Shown: positions 18,088-26,908, counted from the stretch's first letter. The stretch: 64,000 nucleotides of DNA from an uncultured Lachnospiraceae bacterium (GCA_910579225.1 CAJTTI010000001.1:95138-159137); one strand, 5' to 3'. Notes: generated from the letters alone by a model not told the origin. Numbers and translations are program-made.

Positions 18088-18777
18088 ATGGAACAATATA
18101 AACAGGAATTTATTGAATTTATGATTGACTGCCAGGTTCTGAAATTTGGCGATTTCGTGACCAAGAGTGGCAGAAAGACGCCGTTCTTTGTAAATACCGG
18201 TTTCTACCGCACGGGCGCGCAGCTTCGGAGACTGGGCGGGTATTATGCGAAGGCAATTCACGACCGTTTTGGGCTGGATTTTGACGTTTTGTTTGGGCCG
18301 GCGTATAAAGGGATTCCGCTGACGGTGGCAGCAACCATTGCCATCAGTGAACAATATGGGAAGGACATCCGCTATTGTTCCAATCGTAAGGAAGTGAAAG
18401 ATCACGGAGATAAGGGAATTTTGCTGGGAAGCCCCATGGGGAACGGGGACCGGATTGTAATTATCGAGGATGTAACAACGGCAGGTACATCTATCCAGGA
18501 GACTTTGCCGATTCTTCGGGCACAGGGAGAAGTGCATCCGGTGGGACTGGTGGTATCCGTAGACCGTATGGAGAGAGGACAGGGGGAGAAGAGCGCTCTT
18601 CAGGAGATCCATGAGACCTATGGTCTTGAGACTACGGCGATTGTGACCATGGCGGAGGTAGTGGAGCATCTGTATAACCGTCCGTACAGAGGAAAAGTTA
18701 TCATTGATGATGCATTAAAAACGGCTATTGACGCATACTATGGACAGTATGGTGTGAGACAGGGGGAACAAGTATGA
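18088..18777 (+). CDS. pyrE: Orotate phosphoribosyltransferase
   Basis: 229 residues. LKFGDFVTKSGRKTPFFVN is the family N-terminal motif, and the PRPP-binding loop IVIIEDVTTAGTSIQETL is intact. FGPAYKGIPLTVAATI and YCSNRKEVKDHGDKG, the flexible catalytic loop with Lys residues, are also present. It makes OMP from orotate and PRPP, the substrate of PyrF at the head of the operon. The stop overlaps the ATG of a small membrane protein as ATGA. Confidence 0.97.
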   Translation: MEQYKQEFIEFMIDCQVLKFGDFVTKSGRKTPFFVNTGFYRTGAQLRRLGGYYAKAIHDRFGLDFDVLFGPAYKGIPLTVAATIAISEQYGKDIRYCSNRKEVKDHGDKGILLGSPMGNGDRIVIIEDVTTAGTSIQETLPILRAQGEVHPVGLVVSVDRMERGQGEKSALQEIHETYGLETTAIVTMAEVVEHLYNRPYRGKVIIDDALKTAIDAYYGQYGVRQGEQV

Positions 18778-18929
18778 ACAACGAGAAAATATACAAGACC
18801 ATGGCGAATGTAGGGGCAGGAGATCTGGCCTTGGGAATTATTGTTCTGGTAACCGGAATCGTAACCGGAGTTCTGATGATTATCAATGGTTCCAGATTGC
18901 TGAAGGGAAAATCAGATCTGATGTTCTGA
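18774..18929 (+). CDS. Small single-pass membrane protein of unknown function
   Basis: 51 residues, too short for usual gene tables. ATG overlaps the pyrE stop (ATGA), so it is translationally coupled. A charged N terminus (MNNEKIYKTMANVG) leads into one long hydrophobic helix rich in Gly, Val and Ile (LALGIIVLVTGIVTGVLMII), then a basic tail. A terminator follows 10 nt after the stop, so it is the last gene of the pyr transcript. Coupling and the intact frame support a real gene. Function unknown. Confidence 0.7.
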   Translation: MNNEKIYKTMANVGAGDLALGIIVLVTGIVTGVLMIINGSRLLKGKSDLMF

Positions 18930-18938
18930 CAGGAACAG

Positions 18939-18995
18939 AACTGCCGTAAGAGGAGTCGCCTGACGGGAGGCGGTGAATGCTGCGGCAGTTTCTTT
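18939..18995 (+). terminator. Terminator of the pyr operon
   Basis: AACTGCCG (18939-18946) pairs with CGGCAGTT (18983-18990), and an inner CGCCT/AGGCG hairpin (18957-18972) fills the loop. TCTTT follows. The branched hairpin just after the small membrane gene fits an intrinsic terminator, although the T-run is short. Confidence 0.65.
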
Positions 18996-18998
18996 GTA

Positions 18999-19026
18999 CA
19001 CAGGAAAGTTTTTCGGGTGTCCTGTG
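18999..19026 (+). repeat. Leader hairpin before the VanZ-like gene
   Basis: CACAGGA (18999-19005) and TCCTGTG (19020-19026) form a perfect 7-bp stem with a 14-nt loop, 23 nt before the GTG start. No T-run follows, so it is not a terminator. It may mark a processed or regulated leader. Confidence 0.4.
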
Positions 19027-19049
19027 CATGAAAATAAAAGGAGTTTTAT

Positions 19050-19508
19050 GTGAAAAAGGAGACAGAAAAGTATGTCCGGCTTGTAAGCCGCATTTTCTTT
19101 GGACTCTATCTTCTTCTGCTGGTATATCTGATGTTTTTTGCAGAAGAGTGGGGGCGTTCGATGCTGGAGGGCGATTACCGCTACAATCTGGTGCCTTTTC
19201 GTGAGATTCAGCGTTATATCAGATATCACAGACAGATCGGTCCGTGGCGGGTATTCTGGAACCTGATCGGCAATGTGATTGGATTCGTGCCGTTTGGAGC
19301 GCTTCTTCCGGCAATACGAAGGAAAAAGACGGGATTTCTAAAGACTGTCCTTTTGAGTTTTGAACTGACGCTTTTCATTGAAGTCTCCCAGTTGATCCTG
19401 AGAGTAGGCAGCTGTGATGTGGATGACATGATTCTGAATACCCTTGGAGGCTGTATCGGGTATGGGGTATACAGACTTGTATTTTGCAGAAGAAAAGAGG
19501 CTTTATGA
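19050..19508 (+). CDS. VanZ family membrane protein
   Basis: 152 residues from GTG 19050 (AAGGAG 6 nt upstream; the overlapping ATG is followed at once by a stop). The VanZ pattern is visible: YLMFFAEEWGR after helix 1, RYNLVPFREIQRYIRYHRQ, WNLIGNVIGFVPFGALLP, and LTLFIEVSQLILRVGSCDVDD with the conserved E-x-x-Q and D-x-D-D region. Four membrane segments are predicted. VanZ-like proteins are associated with low-level teicoplanin resistance in one system, but most are uncharacterised envelope proteins. The stop overlaps the next start (ATGA). Confidence 0.86.
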   Translation: MKKETEKYVRLVSRIFFGLYLLLLVYLMFFAEEWGRSMLEGDYRYNLVPFREIQRYIRYHRQIGPWRVFWNLIGNVIGFVPFGALLPAIRRKKTGFLKTVLLSFELTLFIEVSQLILRVGSCDVDDMILNTLGGCIGYGVYRLVFCRRKEAL

Positions 19509-19813
19509 GAAGACGTTATAAATTTACAGACAAGAATCAGTCACGGCTGGGGATCGTTTCTACAGTGACTGGATGCATCGCTCTGTGTCTGACCGGCGGG
19601 GTGGTGGCAGAGGCCTATCTGAAATACGGGCAGGCGGGGAAGATAATTGCCGTGCTGGGATTTCTGGCGCTTCTCCTGGCGTTTGCAGGCCTGTATCAGG
19701 GAATCCGGGGACTGCTGGAAGAAGATACTTATCAGCTCTTTCCCTATATCGGATGTACGTTGAACGGACTGCTTCTGACGGCATTTGTCTGTGTCTATAT
19801 ATTAGGATGGTAA
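19505..19813 (+). CDS. Small three-helix membrane protein (DUF6142-like)
   Basis: 102 residues from ATG 19505, overlapping the VanZ stop. It starts basic (MRRRYKFTDKNQSRLGIVS) and has three hydrophobic helices separated by short loops (one includes YQGIRGLLEEDTYQLFPYIG). Clostridial membrane proteins of this layout are annotated as DUF6142; that label is from recollection and unverified. No catalytic motif. Cotranscription with VanZ and the downstream aminopeptidase is likely. Confidence 0.68.
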   Translation: MRRRYKFTDKNQSRLGIVSTVTGCIALCLTGGVVAEAYLKYGQAGKIIAVLGFLALLLAFAGLYQGIRGLLEEDTYQLFPYIGCTLNGLLLTAFVCVYILGW

Positions 19814-19877
19814 AGGATGAAAGTTTATTTCAAAATTGCCGGGAGGGCGCAGCAGATGCGTCAGGAAGAAGGAAAAG

Positions 19878-21941
19878 ATGGAAGAGATATGGAGAGAACG
19901 CTGGCAGCTTGCAGAGGAACGGATCCAGGAGATTGCCAGAGAACCGGAAGTGCAGGGAAAGCCGGGAGATTATTTCAGGAGGATTGCCGGTTTTCTGCTG
20001 CTGATGCTTGAAGCCTGGGATAAGGCAGGACAGGGAGTGCTGAAAAGTGCTTCTCTGGAAGAACTGAAGGAGTGGAACGACCGGCTCTACGGGGATATTA
20101 TAGGAGAGGCCTACGCATGCAGCTATGCCAATCCGGCTTATGCAGTGGAGGAGCTTACGGAAGCTTATGGACAGATTCTGTCTTTTGTCTATGCAGAGCT
20201 TCGGGGGATGATTGTCTATGCTTATGAGGGACGGACAGAGGAGATGCTTATCTGTATGGAGCTTTTTCTGCAGATTTACAGTGAATTTGAAGGCGGGACT
20301 CTGCCGGGAAAGGAGCAGCTTCTGTCAGATGTGTACTGGTTTATGAGTGATTACAGCGACGTAATGGTGGCAGGAAGGGTGAGGGAACAGCTGGATCCGT
20401 CCCTGACTTTTGCAAGAGATCTGATTATGGAATCGGATCTGCAGGACCCGCGGTATCTCTATCAGTTCGGAGAATATGTTACCAGTATGGAGCTTCAGAC
20501 GAGCCGGTACCTGGCCGGGCTGCCGGAGGAAGAGATCCGAAAGATTGCCTCTGTATTTACGGAGGGTTATCGAATGGGCTTTCTGGTGAACCAGAAGCCT
20601 CTGGAGAAGAAAAAGACCGTCAATATCCGGTATTCCCTGGGATTTGAGCGGATTATCCGGCAGGCAGTGAAGAACTTTGAAGAAATGGGCCTGCAGAGTA
20701 TCATCTACCGGGCAGCGGCCAGCCGGATCAATATGCGTGAATCCAATAAGATCGGTTATTACGGCGCACCTGCAAACCGGCAGTATGAATATGATCATAA
20801 GGGTGATGCAGCGCTTTTTATGGACAAGGCTTTTGCAGAACGGAAGATCGGAGTGCTGAAGACGGCGTATGAGGCTTACAAAGAGCTTGCCGGTGTCCAT
20901 GGTGGTCCTGCAGTTATGGAGATTTTCGGAGAGACTCCCTTTGAACCGGAAAGGAAGCCGGAAGCGCTGAAGCTGGATGAAAAACAGCAGGAGGTTCAGG
21001 TCTATCTGAACAGTCGTATGGGGCAGCTGGCCAATGAATATATCAGGGGAGACGAGAGGAGCTTTACGATCATTGCATTTCCGGTGCCGGAGATCGGGGA
21101 ACGCTTTGAAGAAATCTTTGAGGAGACCGTGAAGATCAATACGCTGGACTATATGACCTGGCAGCGGATTCAGCAGCGCCTGGTCGATGTGCTGGATACG
21201 GGAGTAGCAGTTCAGGTACTTGGAAAAGGCCGGAATCGGACCGATCTGAAGGTATCTCTGGTCCCGGTACAGGACCGGGAAAGAGAGACCATCTTTGAAA
21301 ACTGTGTGGCGGATGTCAATATTCCGGTGGGGGAAGTGTTTACTTCTCCGAAACTGGCAGGAACAAACGGAACGCTTCATGTGACAGGAGTCTATCTGAA
21401 CGGACTGTTCTATAAAGATCTGGAACTTACATTCCGGGACGGGATGATTGCAGATTACACCTGCGGCAACTACGGGGAGGAAGAGGAGAATCGTCGTTAC
21501 ATCAGAGAAAATGTATTAATGCATCATGAGACGCTTCCCATGGGTGAATTCGCCATAGGGACGAATACGGCCGCATATATGGCGGCAAGACGGTATGAGA
21601 TCAGCAGCAGGCTTCCGATTCTGATCGCAGAAAAAATGGGGCCTCATTTTGCAGTGGGGGATACCTGCTTTTCCTGGGAAGAGGATGTGGTGACCTGCAA
21701 TCCGGACGGCAAGCAGATGATTGCCAAGGAGAATGAGCGGTCCGCGCTCAGGAAAGAGGATGTGAGTCAGGCATATTATAATTGTCATACGGATATCACG
21801 ATTCCTTATGATGAATTAAAGGAAATTGCGGTGCTCCATGAAGGCGGCGGACGAACTTGTCTGATTCGGGACGGAAGGTTTGTACTTCCTGGAACAGAGG
21901 AATTGAACGTCCCTTTTGAACAGGAGACAGTTCAGTCTTGA
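19878..21941 (+). CDS. M29-type aminopeptidase with a long N-terminal extension
   Basis: 687 residues from ATG 19878 (GGAAGAAGGAAAAG upstream). The C-terminal half shows thermophilic metalloprotease (M29) features: NIPVGEVFTSPKLAGTNG with a metal-binding Glu, HHETLPMGEFAIGTNTAAY with the second Glu, AEKMGPHFAVGDTCFS with a conserved His, and CHTDITIPYDEL with a further His/Asp. These bind two metal ions and remove N-terminal residues from peptides. Standard M29 enzymes are about 370-410 residues, so the roughly 300-residue N-terminal region is extra; it is helical, with no motif I recognise. Cytoplasmic, no signal peptide. Confidence 0.8.
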   Translation: MEEIWRERWQLAEERIQEIAREPEVQGKPGDYFRRIAGFLLLMLEAWDKAGQGVLKSASLEELKEWNDRLYGDIIGEAYACSYANPAYAVEELTEAYGQILSFVYAELRGMIVYAYEGRTEEMLICMELFLQIYSEFEGGTLPGKEQLLSDVYWFMSDYSDVMVAGRVREQLDPSLTFARDLIMESDLQDPRYLYQFGEYVTSMELQTSRYLAGLPEEEIRKIASVFTEGYRMGFLVNQKPLEKKKTVNIRYSLGFERIIRQAVKNFEEMGLQSIIYRAAASRINMRESNKIGYYGAPANRQYEYDHKGDAALFMDKAFAERKIGVLKTAYEAYKELAGVHGGPAVMEIFGETPFEPERKPEALKLDEKQQEVQVYLNSRMGQLANEYIRGDERSFTIIAFPVPEIGERFEEIFEETVKINTLDYMTWQRIQQRLVDVLDTGVAVQVLGKGRNRTDLKVSLVPVQDRERETIFENCVADVNIPVGEVFTSPKLAGTNGTLHVTGVYLNGLFYKDLELTFRDGMIADYTCGNYGEEEENRRYIRENVLMHHETLPMGEFAIGTNTAAYMAARRYEISSRLPILIAEKMGPHFAVGDTCFSWEEDVVTCNPDGKQMIAKENERSALRKEDVSQAYYNCHTDITIPYDELKEIAVLHEGGGRTCLIRDGRFVLPGTEELNVPFEQETVQS

Positions 21942-21966
21942 CAAGAGGTAAGCACCCTTGTAAGAT
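21938..21966 (+). promoter_or_regulatory. Promoter of the purEMND operon, overlapping a palindrome
   Basis: TTGACA (21938-21943) overlaps the previous stop codon; a 17-bp spacer leads to TAAGAT (21961-21966). An imperfect palindrome running from about 21948 to 21972 (TAAGCAC against GATGCTTA) covers the spacer and -10, so it could be a repressor site. No purine riboswitch fold was recognised in the 40-nt leader. Confidence 0.6.
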
Positions 21967-22013
21967 GCTTATATGTTCCGGCAGCGGACTAATAAAGACA
22001 AAGGAGAATCAAA

Positions 22014-22529
22014 ATGGCAAAAGTAGGTATTGTCATGGGCAGCGATTCAGATATGCCCGTTATGAGTAAGGCAGCAGATATGCTGGAGAAGCTGGGAGTG
22101 GATTATGAGATGACCATTATCTCTGCTCACCGGGAACCGGACGTGTTTTTTGAGTATGCCAGAAGTGCAGAAGAGAAGGGCTTTAAAGTGATTATCGCGG
22201 GAGCGGGCAAAGCGGCGCATTTGCCGGGCATGTGTGCGGCCATCTTTCCGATGCCGGTGATCGGGATTCCTATGAAAACCTCGGATCTGGGCGGCGTGGA
22301 TTCTCTTTATTCGATTGTACAGATGCCAAGCGGTATCCCGGTGGCCACTGTAGCCATCAACGGCGGAGCAAATGCCGGGATTCTGGCGGCAAAGATCCTT
22401 GCCACATCCGACCCGGAACTTTTGAAGCGGCTGAAAGCATATTCGGTGGAGATGAAAGAAGAAGTGGAAGGAAAAGCAGAGAAACTTGAGAAACTAGGAT
22501 ACAGGGAGTATCTGTCGCAGATGAAATAA
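22014..22529 (+). CDS. purE: 5-(carboxyamino)imidazole ribonucleotide mutase
   Basis: 171 residues. The class I PurE signature is clear: VGIVMGSDSDMPVMSKAAD, then TIISAHREPDVFFEYAR with the catalytic His, AGAGKAAHLPGMCAAIFP, and VATVAINGGANAGILAAKI. The enzyme converts N5-CAIR to CAIR and normally needs PurK, which is not in the window. AAAGGAG lies 7 nt before the ATG. First gene of purE-purM-purN-purD. Confidence 0.97.
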   Translation: MAKVGIVMGSDSDMPVMSKAADMLEKLGVDYEMTIISAHREPDVFFEYARSAEEKGFKVIIAGAGKAAHLPGMCAAIFPMPVIGIPMKTSDLGGVDSLYSIVQMPSGIPVATVAINGGANAGILAAKILATSDPELLKRLKAYSVEMKEEVEGKAEKLEKLGYREYLSQMK

Positions 22530-22552
22530 AGCAGGAAAACAGGAGGCATACA

Positions 22553-23578
22553 ATGGATTATAAGAATGCAGGTGTTGATATTGAGGCCGGTTATCGGTCA
22601 GTGGAACTGATGAAGGAGCATGTGAAGGCAACCATGAGGCCGGAGGTACTGGGAGGTCTGGGAGGATTCTCGGGCGCATTCTCCATGAGTGCGTTCAAAG
22701 ATATGGAAAAGCCCACGCTGGTATCCGGCACGGACGGTGTGGGAACCAAGCTGAAATTGGCGTTCCTGATGGACAGGCATGATACAGTGGGGATTGACTG
22801 TGTGGCTATGTGCGTGAATGATATCGCCTGTGCAGGGGGAGAACCACTGTTCTTCCTGGATTATATTGCATGTGGCAAAAACTATCCGGAGAAGATCGCA
22901 ACCATCGTAAGCGGCGTGGCGGAAGGCTGCAGGCAGTCAGGAGCTGCTTTGATCGGCGGAGAGACGGCAGAGATGCCGGGCTTCTATCCGGAAGATGAGT
23001 ATGATCTGGCAGGTTTTGCAGTCGGAGTGGTGGACGAGAAAGATCTGATCACAGGGGCATCTATCAAAGCAGGGGACACGCTGATCGGGATCGCGTCTTC
23101 CGGCGTGCACAGCAATGGATTTTCCCTGGTGCGTAAAGTATTCCGTATGAGTGAAGACGCATTGAATACATATTATGACAGTCTCGGCGCCACGTTAGGA
23201 GAGGCCCTGATCACGCCTACTAAGATCTATGTGAAGGCTCTCAGAGAAGTGAAAGAAGCCGGAGTTCTGATTAAGGGCTGCAGTCATATTACCGGCGGCG
23301 GTTTTTATGAGAATATCCCAAGAATGCTTCCGGAAGGAGTCCGGGCAGTGGTGAAGAAGAACAGTTACCCTATACTTCCGATCTTCCGGATGCTTCAGGA
23401 GGAAGGAAATATAGCAGAGGATATGATGTATAATACCTATAATATGGGGCTTGGAATGATACTTGCAGTGGATCCTTCGGATACGGAGAAGACCATGGAA
23501 GCTGTCAGGAAGGCAGGAGAGACTCCTTATGTGGTCGGTTCCGTTGAGAATGGAGAGAAAGGCGTTGATTTATGCTGA
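22553..23578 (+). CDS. purM: Phosphoribosylformylglycinamidine cyclo-ligase (AIR synthetase)
   Basis: 341 residues. VSGTDGVGTKLKLAFLMD binds ATP, and IDCVAMCVNDIACAGGEPLF and LIGGETAEMPGFY are the other PurM hallmarks. GASIKAGDTLIGIASSGVHS and the C-terminal HITGGGFYENIPRML complete the fold. It closes FGAM to AIR with ATP. The RBS is AGGAGG and the gene overlaps purN by 7 nt. Confidence 0.97.
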   Translation: MDYKNAGVDIEAGYRSVELMKEHVKATMRPEVLGGLGGFSGAFSMSAFKDMEKPTLVSGTDGVGTKLKLAFLMDRHDTVGIDCVAMCVNDIACAGGEPLFFLDYIACGKNYPEKIATIVSGVAEGCRQSGAALIGGETAEMPGFYPEDEYDLAGFAVGVVDEKDLITGASIKAGDTLIGIASSGVHSNGFSLVRKVFRMSEDALNTYYDSLGATLGEALITPTKIYVKALREVKEAGVLIKGCSHITGGGFYENIPRMLPEGVRAVVKKNSYPILPIFRMLQEEGNIAEDMMYNTYNMGLGMILAVDPSDTEKTMEAVRKAGETPYVVGSVENGEKGVDLC

Positions 23579-24198
23579 AACTTGCGGTGATGGTATCCGG
23601 CGGAGGGACGAATCTGCAGGCGATTATAGACGCCATAGAGGATGGAAGGATTCAAAATGTCTGTATAGAAACTGTGATCAGCAATAATAAAAATGCTTTT
23701 GCATTGAAACGGGCAGAGAAAGCCGGGATTCCGGCAAAATGTATCAGTCCAAAGGACTATGAAGACAGAGACGCTTTTCATGATGCACTTTTGCGGGTGC
23801 TGGAAGAGTCCGGAGCGGATCTGGTGGTTCTGGCAGGTTGCATGGTGGTGATTCCGGAGAAGATTGTCCGGCGGTATGAGAACCGGATCATCAATATTCA
23901 TCCGTCCCTGATCCCGTCTTTCTGCGGAAAAGATCAGTATGGACTGAAAGTACATGAGAGTGTGCTGGCGCGGGGGGTGAAGGTGACCGGAGCGACGGTT
24001 CATTTTGTGGACAGCGGAACCGACACGGGACCGATTATTCTCCAGAAAGCAGTGGAAGTACGGCAGGGAGATACGCCGGAATTGCTGCAGAGACGGGTGA
24101 TGGAAGAGGCGGAATGGGTCATTATGCCCCGGGCGATCCACCTGATCGCCAGTGGAAAGATTCAGGTAACAGACGGAAAGGTCATAGAGATACAGTAG
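23572..24198 (+). CDS. purN: Phosphoribosylglycinamide formyltransferase
   Basis: 208 residues. VMVSGGGTNLQAIIDAIEDG binds GAR phosphate. The catalytic Asn-His-Asp set is seen in IINIHPSLIPSF (N and H) and VHFVDSGTDTGPIILQKAV (D). It transfers a formyl group from 10-formyl-THF to GAR. The start lies 7 nt inside purM and the stop is 12 nt before purD, as expected for a coupled operon. Confidence 0.96.
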   Translation: MLKLAVMVSGGGTNLQAIIDAIEDGRIQNVCIETVISNNKNAFALKRAEKAGIPAKCISPKDYEDRDAFHDALLRVLEESGADLVVLAGCMVVIPEKIVRRYENRIINIHPSLIPSFCGKDQYGLKVHESVLARGVKVTGATVHFVDSGTDTGPIILQKAVEVRQGDTPELLQRRVMEEAEWVIMPRAIHLIASGKIQVTDGKVIEIQ

Positions 24199-24210
24199 GT
24201 GGAGGATGGT

Positions 24211-25491
24211 ATGAAGATATTGATCGTAGGCGGCGGCGGCAGAGAACACGCCATCGCATGGAAACTGGCACAGAGTCCGAAGACGGAGAAAATCTACTGT
24301 GCACCGGGCAACGCCGGTATCGAGGAATATGCGGAGTGCGTGGATATCGGAGTGATGGAGTTCGAGAAACTGGCGGCATTTGCCAGGGAAAAAGAGATCG
24401 ATCTGGCTGTGATTGGTATGGATGATCCGCTGGTAGGCGGCATCGTGGATGTATTTGAGGCGGCAGGAATCCGGGTATTCGGTCCCAGGAAGAATGCGGC
24501 GATCTTGGAAGGATCCAAAGCGTTTTCCAAAGATCTGATGAAGAAATACGGGATCCCCACGGCGGCATATGAGAATTTTGATGACCCCGAGAAGGCCCTT
24601 GCTTACCTGGAGGGAGCAGAGCTGCCGGTGGTTCTGAAAGCAGATGGACTGGCTCTTGGAAAAGGTGTATTGATCTGCAATACGCTGGAAGAGGCAAGAG
24701 AAGGCGTCAAGTCTATTATGATGGACAAGAAGTTCGGAGCAGCGGGAAATCAGATGGTTATCGAAGAATTCATGACGGGACGGGAAGTATCGGTTTTAAG
24801 CTTTGTGGACGGAAAAACCATCCGGACCATGACGTCTGCCCAGGATCATAAGAGAGCGCTGGATGGCGACCAGGGATTGAATACCGGAGGTATGGGAACA
24901 TTTTCCCCAAGTCCTTTTTATACGGATGAAGTGGATGATTTCTGCAGACAATATATTTATCAGAAGACAGTGGATGCCATGGCGGCAGAGGGCAGAGAGT
25001 TTAAGGGCATTATTTTCTTCGGGCTTATGCTGACGGAGAAAGGGCCGAAGGTTCTGGAGTTCAACGCACGTTTTGGTGATCCGGAGGCTCAGGTGGTGCT
25101 TCCCCGTATGAAAAACGATATTGTGGAAGTTTTTGAGGCCTGCATCGACGGGACTCTGGATAAAATCGAACTTGAGTTCGAAGAAAATGCGGCGGTATGC
25201 GTGGTTCTGGCGTCTAAAGGATATCCGGTCAGCTATGAAAAAGGGTTTGCGATCCGTGGCCTTGAAACATTTAAAGAGAAAGAAGGGTATTATGTCTTCC
25301 ATGCGGCCAGCAGGCGTGAGGACGGCGTACTTGTGACAAATGGCGGACGGGTTCTCGGAGTGACGGCAACCGGAAAAGACCTGAAGGAAGCCCGTGCCAA
25401 TGCTTATGAAGCGGTGAAATGGGTGGATTTTGACAATAAATACTGCAGGAGCGATATTGGAAAAGCCATTGATGAAAGTTTTGTGAAATAA
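24211..25491 (+). CDS. purD: Phosphoribosylamine-glycine ligase
   Basis: 426 residues from ATG 24211 with GGAGG upstream; a GTG at 24199 in the same frame is less likely. KILIVGGGGREHAIAWKLAQ is the classic N terminus, followed by an ATP-grasp domain (VVLKADGLALGKGVLICNT) and SFVDGKTIRTMTSAQDHKRA. VLEFNARFGDPEAQVVL holds the metal-binding Glu and Asn. It makes GAR from phosphoribosylamine, glycine and ATP. Last gene of the pur operon; no clear hairpin follows before the next promoter. Confidence 0.97.
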   Translation: MKILIVGGGGREHAIAWKLAQSPKTEKIYCAPGNAGIEEYAECVDIGVMEFEKLAAFAREKEIDLAVIGMDDPLVGGIVDVFEAAGIRVFGPRKNAAILEGSKAFSKDLMKKYGIPTAAYENFDDPEKALAYLEGAELPVVLKADGLALGKGVLICNTLEEAREGVKSIMMDKKFGAAGNQMVIEEFMTGREVSVLSFVDGKTIRTMTSAQDHKRALDGDQGLNTGGMGTFSPSPFYTDEVDDFCRQYIYQKTVDAMAAEGREFKGIIFFGLMLTEKGPKVLEFNARFGDPEAQVVLPRMKNDIVEVFEACIDGTLDKIELEFEENAAVCVVLASKGYPVSYEKGFAIRGLETFKEKEGYYVFHAASRREDGVLVTNGGRVLGVTATGKDLKEARANAYEAVKWVDFDNKYCRSDIGKAIDESFVK

Positions 25492-25492
25492 G

Positions 25493-25521
25493 TTGACTTT
25501 TCTTTACAGAAGCCTTATTGT
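25493..25521 (+). promoter_or_regulatory. Promoter of the cohesin-like protein gene
   Basis: TTGACT (25493-25498), a 17-bp spacer and TATTGT (25516-25521). It starts one base after the purD stop and would begin transcription about 35 nt before the ATG at 25562. Confidence 0.6.
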
Positions 25522-25561
25522 AATGGTTCAAGACAGAAAAAACCTGGAAAGAGAGATTTTT

Positions 25562-26908
25562 ATGAGTAAAAGAAACTATTTGTCCGGAATAACAGGGATC
25601 CTTCTGGCAGGATTATTGCTTCTCTTCGGTATGACAGCCATGGCGGCGCCTTCCGTGGAGGGGGATACTTCGCTGACTGTGAAAGAGGATGAGACAGTCT
25701 CTGCTGAGTATACGATTACAAATGATAAGGCGATTGAAAGTGTAACACTTACGCTTTCCTATGACCGGGAAGCTCTGACGTATATGTCCGGAAGCGGCGG
25801 CAATAATTTCTCCGGAAGCGGCGGCAACGGCAGTGTCCAGCTGAGCAGCAGGCCGGAGGATACCACAGCTTCTTTTTCCGTGAGATTTAAAGGCAGAAAA
25901 GATGCAGAGACACAGATCAGCATCCTGTCCTGTACCATCATGGTGGACGGGGCTGAGATTGACGTGCTGAAAGGTGAAGATTCTGCGGCAGAAGGCGGAG
26001 AAGGGGAGGAGACTTCCGAAGGAGAAGAAGGCGACGATGAGGAGCGGGCAAGCTTCGTGATTGATGAAAGAACGTTCTATGTACGTCGTCCGGACAGTAT
26101 AGAAGGTTTTGATACGATTCATATGGACATTCAGGGGATCGAAAGCCGTGTATTAAAGCACAATACACTGGATCTCTATGTGGTCAGGCTCAGAAGTGAC
26201 AACGGAAGCTACCGGGATGATTTTGTCTATAATCCGGATACCGGAAATGTGATTCCTTTTGTGCAGATGAAGAGTGGGACAGAAGATGTGATCTTCATTG
26301 AGCCGGATGAGGGAGTGCATGTTCCGGTCCGTTATGTACCGGTGGATCTGGGATGGGGGCCTAAATATACGCTTCCGGCTCTGAAGCATGTCATTATTGA
26401 TGGCGTGGATGAGATCCAGGACGATACAAACCGGTACCTGATCTATGGAATCAACCAGGACGGAAAAAAGGCCTGGTACAGTTATGATTATGATACAGGT
26501 TCCCTGCAGCTTTTCGATGATGTGGCTTATCAGGGCGAGCAGAATTATATACTGGAGCTGGAGGAGAAGGAGATGGGGCTACGTGCTTCCGGCAACGAGC
26601 AGCTTCAGAAGTACAATCGGGATATGGGAAGACGGCTCAACATTATTATGTTTATGACAATCTTCATTATCATATTGCTGAATGTGATTGTGATGATGTA
26701 TCTGCGTATGAGAAAGATGCAGATGCCGGAGCGGGAAGAAGAGGAAGATGGACCCAGTGAGGAAAATATGCAGTCTTCCAAAGCGTTTGTAACCGGAAAT
26801 CTGGAAGAGAACGAGATGGATTTCCAGGGGCCGGACGAGGAGGAAGACGAAGACGAAGAGATTGATCTGGAGATCATTGACCTGGATATAATGGAAAATG
26901 ACGATTAG
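25562..26908 (+). CDS. Secreted, membrane-anchored protein with a cohesin-like domain and acidic tail
   Basis: 448 residues from ATG 25562. A signal peptide (KRNYLSGITGILLAGLLLLF, cleavage near TAMAAPS) is followed at about residues 30-140 by a beta-rich region resembling type I cohesin: TSLTVKEDETVSAEYTITND, ESVTLTLSYDREALTYMSG and TTASFSVRFKGRKDAETQIS. An acidic Gly/Glu linker (about residues 140-162) leads to a second globular region, a hydrophobic helix (LNIIMFMTIFIIILLNVIVM, near residue 360) and a cytoplasmic tail with long Asp/Glu runs. No dockerin or enzyme is visible. The cohesin call is from fold pattern, and carbohydrate binding is untested. Confidence 0.65.
   Translation: MSKRNYLSGITGILLAGLLLLFGMTAMAAPSVEGDTSLTVKEDETVSAEYTITNDKAIESVTLTLSYDREALTYMSGSGGNNFSGSGGNGSVQLSSRPEDTTASFSVRFKGRKDAETQISILSCTIMVDGAEIDVLKGEDSAAEGGEGEETSEGEEGDDEERASFVIDERTFYVRRPDSIEGFDTIHMDIQGIESRVLKHNTLDLYVVRLRSDNGSYRDDFVYNPDTGNVIPFVQMKSGTEDVIFIEPDEGVHVPVRYVPVDLGWGPKYTLPALKHVIIDGVDEIQDDTNRYLIYGINQDGKKAWYSYDYDTGSLQLFDDVAYQGEQNYILELEEKEMGLRASGNEQLQKYNRDMGRRLNIIMFMTIFIIILLNVIVMMYLRMRKMQMPEREEEEDGPSEENMQSSKAFVTGNLEENEMDFQGPDEEEDEDEEIDLEIIDLDIMENDD

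Noticed and set aside
19817..20011. A 64-codon frame before the M29 aminopeptidase gene
   Set aside because: Most of it overlaps the true gene in another frame and it has no recognisable pattern.
21966..22014. A purine riboswitch before purE
   Set aside because: The leader is only about 40 nt and lacks the three-way junction sequence.
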